From: Saprospiraceae bacterium
Lineage (GTDB): Bacteria > Bacteroidota > Bacteroidia > Chitinophagales > Saprospiraceae
Assembly (NCBI GenBank): GCA_027486765.1
Contig: JAIXOO010000370.1
Location: 1 to 50,621 of the forward strand
Direction: 5' to 3'
Length of the DNA stretch: 50,621 nt
The translations under genes and the position numbers were made by a program. The notes below the pieces were generated by a model. The model did not search any database. It worked only from the letters and a program-made list of their open reading frames with translations, and was not told where the DNA came from. Position 1 is the stretch's first letter; each line of letters opens with the position of its first letter. Below, in pieces: positions 27,598 to 36,835 of this stretch.

Positions 27598-29328
27598 TTA
27601 GTGCGAATCCCGAGTTACGGAATCGCCCGATCCTCCTTTGAGGAAATCAAGATCCGCTCCCAGGTGAGATTGGGTGACGTGTTGCTGGTACAAATGCACA
27701 TAACCCCGGGCTGCAAAATCTGGTGACTGCCAGGCTGCTCTGCGTTTCTGCAATTCCTCCTCACTTACTTCCAGGTGCAGGCTCCGGGCGTCGACATCCA
27801 ACTCAATGAAGTCTCCGTTTTGTACCAAAGCCAGGGTGCCTCCTGTTGCTGATTCTGGCGAAACGTGCAGTACCACAGTGCCAAAGCCCGTTCCGCTCAT
27901 CCGGCCATCCGAAATGCGCACCATGTCTTTTACACCCTTCTCCAATAATTTGACGGGCAGGGCCATATTCCCAACTTCGGGCATCCCGGGATATCCTTTG
28001 GGCCCTACGGATTTGAGCACCATGACACAAGTTTCGTCAATGTCCAGGGCTGGATCATCGATGCGGGCATGGTAATCTTCAATGTTTTCAAATACTACGG
28101 CGCGGCCACGGTGCTTGAGTAGTTCCGGGGTGGCGGCTGAAGTTTTGATGACGGCACCATCTTCGGCCAGATTCCCTTTGACGACCACTATGCCCGAAAG
28201 TGGGTTGATAGGTTCCTCCAGGTCACCGATAATGGCCTTATTGTAGTTATCGAACTCCTTGGCATTCTCGGTGATGGGCCGACCATTTACGGTAATGGCC
28301 GGGTGCAGCATATCACCCATTTCCCGCATCAGGGCAGGCAAGCCACCAGCGTAATAGAAATCTTCCATGAAGAACTGCCCTGAAGGTTGCAAGTTGGCCA
28401 AAAGTGGAACACCACGGGAGTGTATGTCAAAATCATCAAGAGTAAGGTCAACTCCAATCCGGCCGGCCATAGCCAATAAGTGGATCACCGCGTTGGTAGA
28501 CCCTCCAATGGCTGCATTGACCTTGATCGCATTTTCAAAAGCTTCGCGGGTGAGGATATCGGAAAGGCGGAGGTTTTCCTTGACCATTTCCACAATACGC
28601 ATACCCGAGTAATGCGCCAATACCTTACGACGGGAGTCTGGGGCAGGAATGGCGGCGTTGCCAGGTAACGACAAGCCAAGGGCTTCCACCATACAAGCCA
28701 TGGTCGACGCAGTACCCATTACGGCGCAATGGCCCCGACTACGGCCCATGCAGGCCTCGGCTTCGCGGAATTCCTCGTCGCTCATTTGCCCCGTTTTGAA
28801 GGCTTCGTTGAAACGCCAAACATCGGAGGTGCCAATGTCGCCCCCCTTGTATTTGCCAGTCAGCATGGGGCCACCCGATACGACCAGTGTAGGAATATTG
28901 ACACTACAGGCTCCCATCACGAGGGAAGGTGTGGTTTTGTCACAACCACACAAGAGTACTACGGCATCCATGGGGTTGGCCCGAATCGATTCTTCAACAT
29001 CCATACTGGCCAGGTTGCGGTACAGCATTGCGGTGGGCTTGATGAGCGTTTCACCAAGGGACATCACCGGGAATTCAACAGGGAACCCACCGGCTTCATA
29101 AATGCCGTGTTTGACCGATTCGGCCAATTCGCGGAAATGGGCATTGCAGGGAGTGAATTCCGACCAGGTATTACAAATGCCAATGACGGGTTTGCCTCTA
29201 AATTCGTGATCGGGAATACCCTGGTTTTTCATCCAGGCACGGTAAATGAAGCCGTCTTTCCCTTTTTTTCCAAACCAGCCCTGGCTGCGCAGGGATGATT
29301 GATTTTCTTCAGCGTTTTGTTTGCTCAT
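27598..29328 (-). CDS. IlvD/Edd family dehydratase, sugar-acid (L-arabinonate-type)
   Basis: A 576-residue Fe-S dehydratase. The N-terminal RSQGWFGKKGKDGFIYRAWM followed by MKNQGIPDHEFRGKPVIGIC resembles L-arabinonate and related sugar-acid dehydratases more than the biosynthetic IlvD. The cluster-binding cysteines are visible in ICNTWSEFTPCNAHF, LLCGCDKTTPS and GHCAVMGTAST. The C-terminal domain has the conserved SDGRMSGTGFG motif. The expected reaction is dehydration of an aldonic acid to a 2-keto-3-deoxy acid. No leucine or isoleucine biosynthesis genes are nearby; an SDR dehydrogenase follows, which fits an oxidative sugar pathway. The exact substrate is inferred from similarity recalled by eye. 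Confidence 0.88.
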   Translation of the reverse strand: MSKQNAEENQSSLRSQGWFGKKGKDGFIYRAWMKNQGIPDHEFRGKPVIGICNTWSEFTPCNAHFRELAESVKHGIYEAGGFPVEFPVMSLGETLIKPTAMLYRNLASMDVEESIRANPMDAVVLLCGCDKTTPSLVMGACSVNIPTLVVSGGPMLTGKYKGGDIGTSDVWRFNEAFKTGQMSDEEFREAEACMGRSRGHCAVMGTASTMACMVEALGLSLPGNAAIPAPDSRRKVLAHYSGMRIVEMVKENLRLSDILTREAFENAIKVNAAIGGSTNAVIHLLAMAGRIGVDLTLDDFDIHSRGVPLLANLQPSGQFFMEDFYYAGGLPALMREMGDMLHPAITVNGRPITENAKEFDNYNKAIIGDLEEPINPLSGIVVVKGNLAEDGAVIKTSAATPELLKHRGRAVVFENIEDYHARIDDPALDIDETCVMVLKSVGPKGYPGMPEVGNMALPVKLLEKGVKDMVRISDGRMSGTGFGTVVLHVSPESATGGTLALVQNGDFIELDVDARSLHLEVSEEELQKRRAAWQSPDFAARGYVHLYQQHVTQSHLGADLDFLKGGSGDSVTRDSH

Positions 29329-29433
29329 GTTTTTCTTGCGCTAATGTTTGGCAATAAAGATAGCGGTGGAAAGATGATCGGACGAAAAAATGGCTAAGAA
29401 AATTAGGAAAAACCTTACTCCCATCGATAAAAA

Positions 29434-29464
29434 TTGACTTCAAAGGGCACAATTGGCATATTTG
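29434..29464 (+). promoter_or_regulatory. Candidate promoter for the SPFH gene
   Basis: TTG at 29434-29436, 20 bases, then CATATTTG at 29457-29464, one mismatch from TAnnTTTG. The SPFH start codon lies about 88 bases downstream. Confidence 0.35.
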
Positions 29465-29552
29465 CAAACATGTCTGTTTAAGTAAAAAGCCTAAACCATG
29501 TTAATCCCACATTTTTTTCATAAATTCATGCCATCTAAAAACCTGAAGCAAC

Positions 29553-30530
29553 ATGGGTATCACATTTTTTATTCTAGTCTTTTTCGCTTTGTTCCTGTTT
29601 TTCTCCGGTATTTTCACCGTAAAACAGCAAACCGCCCTGGTAATCGAACGTTTTGGCAAATTCCACAGCGTACGGACTGCGGGCCTGCAGTTCAAAATCC
29701 CTTTCCTGGACCGCACGGCGGGCCGTCTCAACTTGAAAATCCAGCAACTGGACGTTGTTGTGGAGACCAAGACCAAAGACAACGTTTTCGTCCGCTTGAA
29801 GGTTTCGGTACAGTTCAACGTACTGTCCGAAAGCATTTACGATGCTTTCTACAAACTACAGAACCCAACCGAGCAAATTACTGCGTATGTATTTGATACG
29901 GTGCGCGCCGAAGTGCCCAAAATGCGCCTCGACGATGTGTTTGAACGCAAAGACGATGTGGCCCTGGCCATTCGCCGTGAGTTGGAAGAAGCCATGAATG
30001 ATTACGGTTATGGCATCATCAAAGCCTTGGTAACGGACATCGATCCCGATCAGGCGGTAAAAAATGCGATGAACCACATCAACGCCGCCGAGCGCCAAAA
30101 GTTGGCCGCAGAATACGAAGCTGAATCGGAACGCATCCGCATTGTGGCCCGTGCCAAAGCTGAAGCCGAATCCAAGCGTCTGCAAGGTCAGGGTATCGCC
30201 GATCAGCGCCGGGAAATTGCGAGAGGTTTGGAGGAATCAGTAGATTTGCTCAACAAAGTGGGCATCAATTCTCAGGAGGCTTCTGCCTTGATCCTGGTTA
30301 CGCAACACTACGACACCCTACAACAAATTGGCCAGCACAGCAACAGCAACCTGATTTTGTTGCCCAATGCACCTACCGCAGCTGCTGACATGTTGACCCA
30401 AATGATCACTTCCTTTGTGAGTACCCAGGAATTGGCGGAAAAGATGAAGATCAAAAATCCACCGCAGCAAAGGGTCAAAACATTGGATGTACCTAAAGAA
30501 GAAATTTACCTGGAAAAGGAGCAGCAATAA
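29553..30530 (+). CDS. SPFH domain / stomatin-like membrane protein
   Basis: A 325-residue protein. One N-terminal membrane segment (FFILVFFALFLFFSGIF) is followed by the SPFH/Band 7 domain (TVKQQTALVIERFGKFHSVR, then AGLQFKIPFLDRTAGRLNLK), a coiled-coil region (AERQKLAAEYEAESERIRIV, then ARAKAEAESKRLQGQGIADQ) and a C-terminal oligomerisation region. It resembles bacterial stomatin/QmcA proteins, which form large membrane cages and organise membrane microdomains or proteases. The usual NfeD partner is not adjacent. The start gives a short N-terminus before the membrane segment, as expected. Confidence 0.93.
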   Translation: MGITFFILVFFALFLFFSGIFTVKQQTALVIERFGKFHSVRTAGLQFKIPFLDRTAGRLNLKIQQLDVVVETKTKDNVFVRLKVSVQFNVLSESIYDAFYKLQNPTEQITAYVFDTVRAEVPKMRLDDVFERKDDVALAIRRELEEAMNDYGYGIIKALVTDIDPDQAVKNAMNHINAAERQKLAAEYEAESERIRIVARAKAEAESKRLQGQGIADQRREIARGLEESVDLLNKVGINSQEASALILVTQHYDTLQQIGQHSNSNLILLPNAPTAAADMLTQMITSFVSTQELAEKMKIKNPPQQRVKTLDVPKEEIYLEKEQQ

Positions 30531-30540
30531 ACAAGTAGGA

Positions 30541-30571
30541 AGTTGCCTTATCTGCTTGGATAGGGCAGCTC
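30541..30571. terminator. Bidirectional terminator hairpin
   Basis: A 12-bp stem with two G-U pairs (AGTTGCCTTATC with GATAGGGCAGCT) and a 6-nt loop sits between the convergent SPFH and membrane-protein genes, with T-rich sequence on the plus-strand side. Confidence 0.7.
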
Positions 30572-30582
30572 CCTTTATTACT

Positions 30583-31038
30583 TTATTTTTTTACCAATAC
30601 GCTGGAAACCAAATACAATCCTATAAAAAATAATAAGCATAGGCAAGTAAACAATACAAAAGGACTTTTAGAAATATCCATAAGGTACGTACGGCTAGTC
30701 GGCATCATTGCAAAAGGAAAATACAGCAAAGCAGCAATGAATCGAGGGAATTTGCTCTCAGCATACTCCATATAAATCGGAGATCGAAATAAAATACGCA
30801 CCAACAATGCTGTCATCCATACTGCCAAAAAATAAAGGATTGGCGCAGAAACAAGATAAAAGACAAAACTTGCCAAAAGCAGTGCATCCAGTGGATTATG
30901 TTCCTCTGAACTAAACGTGAGCAGTAAATACATCCAAAACCCTAAGATACTCAGCGTCACATGAAAACCATGCATAAGGAGTAGGTAACCAGTACTACTG
31001 GGTAGGTGATCCAAAAATCTAGGATAGAGTTTTGGCAT
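30583..31038 (-). CDS. Hypothetical membrane protein
   Basis: A 151-residue protein with about four membrane segments: residues roughly 28-45 (VTLSILGFWMYLLLTF), 50-80 (LLLASFVFYLVSAPILYFLA), 100-115 (FIAALLYFPFAMM) and 128-150 (FVLFTCLCLLFFIGLYLVSS). I do not recognise the family. It converges on the SPFH gene and is divergent from the DUF5723 gene. Codon use and a clear ATG make it a convincing gene; the function is unknown. Confidence 0.7.
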   Translation of the reverse strand: MPKLYPRFLDHLPSSTGYLLLMHGFHVTLSILGFWMYLLLTFSSEEHNPLDALLLASFVFYLVSAPILYFLAVWMTALLVRILFRSPIYMEYAESKFPRFIAALLYFPFAMMPTSRTYLMDISKSPFVLFTCLCLLFFIGLYLVSSVLVKK

Positions 31039-31192
31039 ATGGTATTAATTTATTTTTTATAGATTCGTGTTAAACCTACACTGCAATTCCGACAAAAACA
31101 ACCCTTTAACCATATTTTTACCCCCGTTTTATGGAGCCGTCCAGTATCAAACCCTACACATTCAGCGTTCAACTCAAAACGAAGCATCAAAT

Positions 31193-32647
31193 ATGAAAAA
31201 CCTGCAAATATTGCTGTTGCCCCTCTTGACCCTGGCAGCAATATCCAGTTCGGGCCAGGAAGCCCTCGGTTTACGTCTGCAACAATTCAGTGGCATCAAC
31301 AGTACTTTGCTCAATCCGGCCCTCGGTGCCTTGTACCACAAAAAATGGGACCTGAACCTAGTCGAAACCGTCAACTCAGTGAGCAACAACTACGCCTTTT
31401 TGGAAGATTCTAAAGCTGGCGAATACAGTAGATACCGCAACATTCAGAATTTTTACAGCCGACCGGATATACCTGCTGATCGAAATCCCGGACCAAACAG
31501 CTTGGTTGTGGACTATTATACAAGGAATAGCCCTTATTATGGTGATTTGACGGTAAATGTGTTGGGGCCTTCATTTTTGGTTCGACTAGGCCAGCATGGT
31601 ATTGGATTTACCACTCGGGTCCGGATGGAAACGGAAACCATTTTTTCCTCAGATTTGGGGTATTACACCTACTTCAAAAATCAGGGCAAAGTCAATTTGA
31701 CGCCATCCCACCTCAATGGCATGGCCTGGCGAGAATGGGGGCTGCACTACGATTACAGCATTGGTTCAGCGGATGACCGTCGACTTATCCTGGGGTTTAA
31801 CCTGCGTTACTTGCAAGGTTACGAAGGGTTCACCGCATACAATGAGCAGTTCAGTTATGAGCGGGTTGCTAAAGATAGTTTTGAAGTGAGCCCTGGCGCT
31901 TTAACCGTTGCCTTTACTTCCGCTAACCTGGGAACAGATTCCGATACCCCTTACAAGCTCCAACAACAAGGTAAAGGCTGGGGGATTGACCTGGGGCTGG
32001 TCTACGAATACGTAGGAAATCGTTGGAATTGTAATGCAGGAATAGCCCTTAATGACATTGGCGGGATTCGTTTTCGTGATCGTGCCCTGTTGTACCAGTT
32101 TCGGAACGCTGCCAATTTTATTTTTGATATTAATCCTTACAAAACCTGGAGCGGCGCCGCCGACTTACCCCCAAAAGGTGCCCAATTGAGTGAATTGCTT
32201 ACGGGGGATCCGAATGCGGCTTTGATTGATTCCTCATTTACGGTCGGATTGCCGACCAATCTGGTTTTGCAGGCCGGTTTTTACAAAACGGAAGGCCTGC
32301 GCTTTTTTGCCGTGTACCAGCAGCCATTGGCTTTGCGCGACAATCAATTGCATAAGGCAAGTACACTTTCGCTAGTCAGTGGCTGGGAAAACAATTGGAT
32401 TGGGGCGTATCTGCCCTTGAGCTTGTACCGCTGGCAAAAGTTGCGCCTGGGTGCTGCAATTCGCCTGGCTTTTTTAACCATTGGTACGGATAACCTCATT
32501 CCCTGGATGAGTCGGGGCAATCTCTCCGAAGCGGGTTTTTATGCTGCTTTAAAAATCAGCCCCTGGCCGAAAAACTGGTTCAACGGAGACAAGGCGAAGG
32601 GCGGGAAACAAAAAAGTGGGCGCGGGATGGATTGTTATGATTTTTAG
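31193..32647 (+). CDS. DUF5723 family outer-membrane protein
   Basis: A 484-residue protein starting at the ATG at 31193, which gives a clean signal peptide (LQILLLPLLTLAAISSSGQE). The mature part begins LGLRLQQFSGINSTLLNPAL, matching DUF5723/PorP-like proteins, and is rich in alternating aromatic strands (WREWGLHYDYSIGSADDRRL, then ILGFNLRYLQGYEGF) as expected of a large outer-membrane beta-barrel. The frame is open further upstream, but that part lacks any export signal. The role is unknown; related proteins in Bacteroidota are often linked with gliding or secretion components, but none is encoded nearby. Confidence 0.82.
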   Translation: MKNLQILLLPLLTLAAISSSGQEALGLRLQQFSGINSTLLNPALGALYHKKWDLNLVETVNSVSNNYAFLEDSKAGEYSRYRNIQNFYSRPDIPADRNPGPNSLVVDYYTRNSPYYGDLTVNVLGPSFLVRLGQHGIGFTTRVRMETETIFSSDLGYYTYFKNQGKVNLTPSHLNGMAWREWGLHYDYSIGSADDRRLILGFNLRYLQGYEGFTAYNEQFSYERVAKDSFEVSPGALTVAFTSANLGTDSDTPYKLQQQGKGWGIDLGLVYEYVGNRWNCNAGIALNDIGGIRFRDRALLYQFRNAANFIFDINPYKTWSGAADLPPKGAQLSELLTGDPNAALIDSSFTVGLPTNLVLQAGFYKTEGLRFFAVYQQPLALRDNQLHKASTLSLVSGWENNWIGAYLPLSLYRWQKLRLGAAIRLAFLTIGTDNLIPWMSRGNLSEAGFYAALKISPWPKNWFNGDKAKGGKQKSGRGMDCYDF

Positions 32648-32694
32648 AGGCCAAGGTGAATTTATCCCAAAAAGCCCTTGATTCAGCCCATTTC

Positions 32695-32725
32695 TTGAAC
32701 GCAATGAGCTGAATCCCTACTTTTA
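32695..32725 (+). promoter_or_regulatory. Candidate promoter for the LytS/LytTR pair
   Basis: TTG at 32695-32697, 20 bases, then TACTTTTA at 32718-32725, one mismatch from TAnnTTTG. The kinase ATG is 14 bases downstream, so the leader would be very short. Confidence 0.35.
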
Positions 32726-32738
32726 CAAAAAAAAAGCA

Positions 32739-34253
32739 ATGGGGACAGCGACTGTACGCAATTGGGGCTATCTTTTTTTGACGAGTATCTTGCTGGCTGT
32801 TTTTATGTTGGTTAGAAGTTACACCGATTTTAACCTGGCAGAAGAAGAGTGTGGGGATTGTTTTAGCCACGAATACGACTACCTGAAAAATGAAGTTATC
32901 CCTATTTTTTTGTATTGGCTGGGAGGGTTACTGGCGGCTACGGTATTCCACCATTTCGTGACGCCTTCTATAGTGCGCCAAGAGTTGGGGCAAAAGTTTG
33001 GTGTGCTCTCCTTTTTGTCCACTTTCCTTGGGTTGGGTTTGATTTTGGCTGCAGCACTAGCGTACGGTTATTTTAACATAGACTTGTTTCGTTATGATTA
33101 CGAGGAAGGGCCTACGGCATTTCCTTATTTCAGAACGTTGCACGTGGTTCAGGATAGTGTAAAGTTATTAGTGGTTATTGTGCTTTATGAAATGTCAGTA
33201 GAGACGTATGTCTTCTTGACTGAAAGTGCAAAAAAGAATGGTAGTGTCCTGCTGAAGGCTTTGTCCGAGTTTTTGCTGGGATTTTTCATGTTGGCCATTT
33301 TATGGTACGCGATAAGCTTGACTCGTGAGGTAGTTTATGGAAAACTTGACTGTACTGAGTGTGACACTTTCGCTTTAGTATGGTATTGGATCATCCCGTT
33401 GCTCTTATTGCATTTACACTGGTTTTACCGGGGCATCGATATTGTAAAGCGAGATTTTACGCCGGAGAATCGTATGCAGTTCCTGGAATTGTTGATTGTA
33501 CCTGCGGCCACTCTGGTTTATTTTATACTTGAACTGCAGGATTCCGCAGTCGAAGTGTACGCGCTAAATTTTTTAGCTGTTCATGTTTTAGGTATTGGAA
33601 GTGCGTTCCTTCGTTCAATTTTAGTGACAGAAAAACGCAGTTTCCTAACTGAGTTTTCCCAAACTTCCGCCGAACTAGGCGCCCTCCGCGCCCAAATCAA
33701 TCCCCACTTTTTGTTCAATGCCCTCAATACCCTTTACGCCATTGCGATGAAGGAAAACAGCGAAAAAACGGCGGATGGCATCCAAAAACTGGGCGACATG
33801 ATGCGCTTCATGTTGCAGGAGAACCACCAAAACCGCATCCCGCTGGCCAAAGAGATCGAATACCTGCACAACCTGATCGACATCCAACAATTGCGCCTGG
33901 ACGATAACCAACAGATTGACCTCAAAATCAATTTGCAAAACCCGGAGCGGGAGGTTTTTATCGCGCCCATGCTGCTCAACCCATTGGTAGAAAACGCTTT
34001 CAAACATGGCATCAGCTTCCGCAACGCTTCCTGGATCTACATCACCCTGACGCATGATCCCGAACATATTTTTTTCAAAGTCCACAACAGTTACCATCCC
34101 AAAAATGAACTGGACCCCGAAAAAGACAGCCACGGCATTGGCTTGGATAATGTGCGCAAACGCCTGGAACTGCTGTACCCCGACAAACACGAATTCAGTA
34201 TCCAGGTCTCTGAGCATGATTATTTTGTATCTTTAATCCTCACCATTGTGTAG
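32739..34253 (+). CDS. LytS/YehU-type sensor histidine kinase
   Basis: A 504-residue membrane kinase. The N-terminal half has about eight membrane segments. The C-terminal half is a His-kinase (PF06580-type) module: phospho-accepting His near 323 in INPHFLFNALN, the N-box near 417 in LVENAFKHG and the G-box GIGLDNVRKRLEL. Two C-x2-C pairs (ECGDCF and DCTECD) lie between segments 1-2 and 5-6. Assuming a cytoplasmic N-terminus, both would face the periplasm. The partner response regulator starts 5 bases after the stop codon, so the two are co-transcribed. The signal is unknown. Confidence 0.93.
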   Translation: MGTATVRNWGYLFLTSILLAVFMLVRSYTDFNLAEEECGDCFSHEYDYLKNEVIPIFLYWLGGLLAATVFHHFVTPSIVRQELGQKFGVLSFLSTFLGLGLILAAALAYGYFNIDLFRYDYEEGPTAFPYFRTLHVVQDSVKLLVVIVLYEMSVETYVFLTESAKKNGSVLLKALSEFLLGFFMLAILWYAISLTREVVYGKLDCTECDTFALVWYWIIPLLLLHLHWFYRGIDIVKRDFTPENRMQFLELLIVPAATLVYFILELQDSAVEVYALNFLAVHVLGIGSAFLRSILVTEKRSFLTEFSQTSAELGALRAQINPHFLFNALNTLYAIAMKENSEKTADGIQKLGDMMRFMLQENHQNRIPLAKEIEYLHNLIDIQQLRLDDNQQIDLKINLQNPEREVFIAPMLLNPLVENAFKHGISFRNASWIYITLTHDPEHIFFKVHNSYHPKNELDPEKDSHGIGLDNVRKRLELLYPDKHEFSIQVSEHDYFVSLILTIV

Positions 34254-34258
34254 CTGCT

Positions 34259-34948
34259 ATGAAGTTAAGTGCCATTGCCATCGACGACGAGCCCAAAGCC
34301 CTGGAGGTTGTACAAATGCATGCGAACAAGGTTCCATTTTTGGATCTGCGTGCCAGTTTTATTGATGCTTTTGAGGCTTTGCCTTTTTTGCGGCACAACA
34401 AGGTTGATCTGCTTTTTTTGGACATTAAAATGCCGGATATTTCCGGGATAGAATTTGCGCAAATTCTGAAGAATGGCCCCTTGGTGGTGTTTACCACAGC
34501 CTATAGTGAGTACGCAGTGCAGGGTTTTGACCTGGATGCTGTGGATTATTTACTCAAACCTTTTTCCCTGGCCCGCTTCACCAAAGCTTGTAACAAAGCC
34601 CTGGAAATGAAAAATGTACGTGGCACGGAAGCGCCCGATTTCATTTTTCTCAAAACGGGTTACGAAGAGGAAAAGGTTTACCTTAAAGACATCCTGTACA
34701 TCGAAGCTGCCGGGAATTACATGACTTATGTGCTCAAAGAGCGCAAATTGATGTGCCGGCAAAATGTACCCGAGGCGCTGTTGGCCTTACCTGAGCAGGA
34801 TTTTGTGCGGGTGCACCGCTCCTTTATTGTGGGGGTGCAACACGTGGGCAAAATTGCGCGGCAACAGGTGTGGGTCAATGGAGTAGAGATTCCGGTGGGG
34901 GCTTCGTATGAGGATGGGGTGGCTCGGATTCGGGAGATGCTGAGTTAG
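34259..34948 (+). CDS. LytTR-family response regulator
   Basis: A 229-residue regulator paired with the upstream kinase. The receiver domain has the acidic pair Asp9-Asp10 (IAIDDEPKA), the phospho-acceptor Asp55 (LLFLDIKMPD), the Thr in VVFTTAYSEY and Lys100 (YLLKPFSLARF). A LytTR DNA-binding domain follows from about residue 125 (DFIFLKTGYEEEKVYLKDIL, then EAAGNYMTYV, then FVRVHRSFIVGVQHV). LytTR regulators bind direct repeats upstream of target genes, often for surface or quorum traits. The target is not evident in this window. Confidence 0.95.
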   Translation: MKLSAIAIDDEPKALEVVQMHANKVPFLDLRASFIDAFEALPFLRHNKVDLLFLDIKMPDISGIEFAQILKNGPLVVFTTAYSEYAVQGFDLDAVDYLLKPFSLARFTKACNKALEMKNVRGTEAPDFIFLKTGYEEEKVYLKDILYIEAAGNYMTYVLKERKLMCRQNVPEALLALPEQDFVRVHRSFIVGVQHVGKIARQQVWVNGVEIPVGASYEDGVARIREMLS

Positions 34949-34966
34949 GCTTATTTTTCCTACTAT

Positions 34967-36457
34967 TTACTTGTACAGTTTCGCCTCCCTCCGCATCCTT
35001 TCCACAATCGGCTCCCCCGTCAAATGCAGCGCCACCCAGCCCCGCAGCAGCGTGGCAATCTCCAATAAACTGTGGTTGCTGTCCGCCAAATACTGTTCCA
35101 TCTTTTGCCAGATGGGGCGTTTCTCGCGCTCTGGGGCCCGATTTAGGGTGCGCAGAAAACCCAGGATGGTTTGTTCAAAATCTTCCAAAAAGCCGATTTT
35201 CTCTTTGTCCATCAAGCGGTCGCTGGAGCGCAAGGCGTTTTCAAAATCATCGTGCTGCAACTCGTACATGGCCATTACCCGCAATAGCCCGGCAATCACC
35301 CGGGCATCTTGACGGTCTTTCACCTGGTGTTGACGAACAAGTAATTCGCAGGATTCCAGGCATTTCTGGTAAGTACCTGCGATGAACTGTAAGAGGGCCA
35401 AATTGATGTAAAAGTGAAACTGGCCGGAGATGGTGATGTCAAAACGTTGAATACCCGCCTGGATTTTTTCGGCCATTTGATCCAGCCCTTCAATGTTGCC
35501 CGTATTGGTGCGCAGCAGTAGATCAGTACCTACACTTTTGCGAAACCACCAGGCTTCCTCGTTGATAGATTGGGGCTTGTACTGCTCCAATTGTTGTTGG
35601 AGTGTAGTGGCTTCGGGATAGTCTTTTTGCTGAATGGCCAGGGTGAGGTGGTTGGCCAAATCGTTGATGTAAGAAAAAGGCTCTTCCTCCCGAAGTACCG
35701 GAAATTCTTTCCACAGGGCCATGCCCTTTTTGCCTTCGGCATAGGCCTGGGTGATTTCGCCCAGGTAATAAAACAGCACCACTCGGATTTGAAAACAGGC
35801 CAATTGGGCCCGAATCCCTTGCGGTGTACTTTTTTCATCCAACAAGTCTGCAAATTGGCTACGCAGACGCTCGGTGTCGGCACGATTTTCACTGCGCATC
35901 ACCCGATTGGTTTCTACAATGACCTTATCGCTGTTGCTCAGGGCCCAGATTTCTTCCTGCACTTGCATTTCTAAAAAATGTTGAGCTTCAGAGAGCGAAA
36001 GCAGGGTGGTTTCTTTGTCTTGGGTAAAGGTCCGCCGCAGCAATTTCCGGTATTCCCGATTGATCTCCAGTAGCGAAAGGGTGTCCTTGGCCGCTTCGGC
36101 CATTTGTCTGGCTTCATCGAGGCAGGATTCCGCTTGATCGGGCAAACCTACGTCCAGCAAATACCGGGCGTCGATGATTTTGTCTTTGATTTGACTGTAC
36201 AAAAATCGCTTGCTGCGGTAAGCCCGCATGCTGCGCAAGATCGCGTCATATAGGTAAGCGCGGGTATCAGCCAGGCGTTTGTCGAACACTTTCCGCAATT
36301 TGGCCTCATCCAGTTCCTCCATTTTATTGAGCAACTCAAACAAGTCTACATAGTCAGCCTGGACTTTTTCACCACTGAGCTTTTTGGAATTGACTTTAAA
36401 ATAGCGCTTTTCCGCGGGCGCCATCGCCTGGATTAAGCTGAACAAATCGTCTTTCAT
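34967..36457 (-). CDS. Large all-helical hypothetical protein (TPR-like)
   Basis: A 496-residue soluble protein that looks entirely helical, without signal peptide or membrane segment. The N-terminus (MKDDLFSLIQAMAPAEKRYF, then KVNSKKLSGEKVQADYVDLF) and repeated amphipathic helices such as GLPDQAESCLDEARQMAEAA, LLEINREYRKLLRR and GTYQKCLESCELLVRQHQ suggest a tetratricopeptide-like superhelix. I recall similar long helical proteins as conserved hypotheticals in Bacteroidota. It converges on the LytTR regulator with 18 bases between the stop codons. A scaffold role is inference only. Confidence 0.8.
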   Translation of the reverse strand: MKDDLFSLIQAMAPAEKRYFKVNSKKLSGEKVQADYVDLFELLNKMEELDEAKLRKVFDKRLADTRAYLYDAILRSMRAYRSKRFLYSQIKDKIIDARYLLDVGLPDQAESCLDEARQMAEAAKDTLSLLEINREYRKLLRRTFTQDKETTLLSLSEAQHFLEMQVQEEIWALSNSDKVIVETNRVMRSENRADTERLRSQFADLLDEKSTPQGIRAQLACFQIRVVLFYYLGEITQAYAEGKKGMALWKEFPVLREEEPFSYINDLANHLTLAIQQKDYPEATTLQQQLEQYKPQSINEEAWWFRKSVGTDLLLRTNTGNIEGLDQMAEKIQAGIQRFDITISGQFHFYINLALLQFIAGTYQKCLESCELLVRQHQVKDRQDARVIAGLLRVMAMYELQHDDFENALRSSDRLMDKEKIGFLEDFEQTILGFLRTLNRAPEREKRPIWQKMEQYLADSNHSLLEIATLLRGWVALHLTGEPIVERMRREAKLYK

Positions 36458-36679
36458 AGCCTGTGTGGACGTTTTTTTTATTTTTTTCTCCTCTTCTGAA
36501 ACTCGAAACGAAAAACTAAGACTTTCGTGCGAAAAAATAAAAGATACGAAGAAAATAAAGTCAAAAAATATTAAAAATGAACGATTTGTGATTTGTATAG
36601 CCAGTTTTATTTTGCTGAAATAGCGCGATTAAAAGTGATTTTTTGCTAGCCTGAATTCCGATTTTGGACTACTGGGTGG

Positions 36680-36711
36680 TTTTCCTTGGCAGCACTTTCG
36701 GAATACCTTTG
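36680..36711 (+). promoter_or_regulatory. Candidate promoter reading into the hairpin cluster
   Basis: TACCTTTG at 36704-36711 is a full match to the Bacteroidota -7 element. A TTTT at 36680-36683 lies 20 bases upstream in place of TTTG; a TTG at 36686 is too close. Transcription would start near 36718 and run through the hairpins towards the glycogen phosphorylase stop codon. Confidence 0.35.
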
Positions 36712-36835
36712 AATCGTGATCAAAAAGCAAGATACACGAACATACTATGAGAAATTTACAATCACTAAACTCCAGGCTTTTTTATCATTTGATCCCAAAT
36801 CAACGCATATCAAAACACCTAAAAACCCGTTTGAC

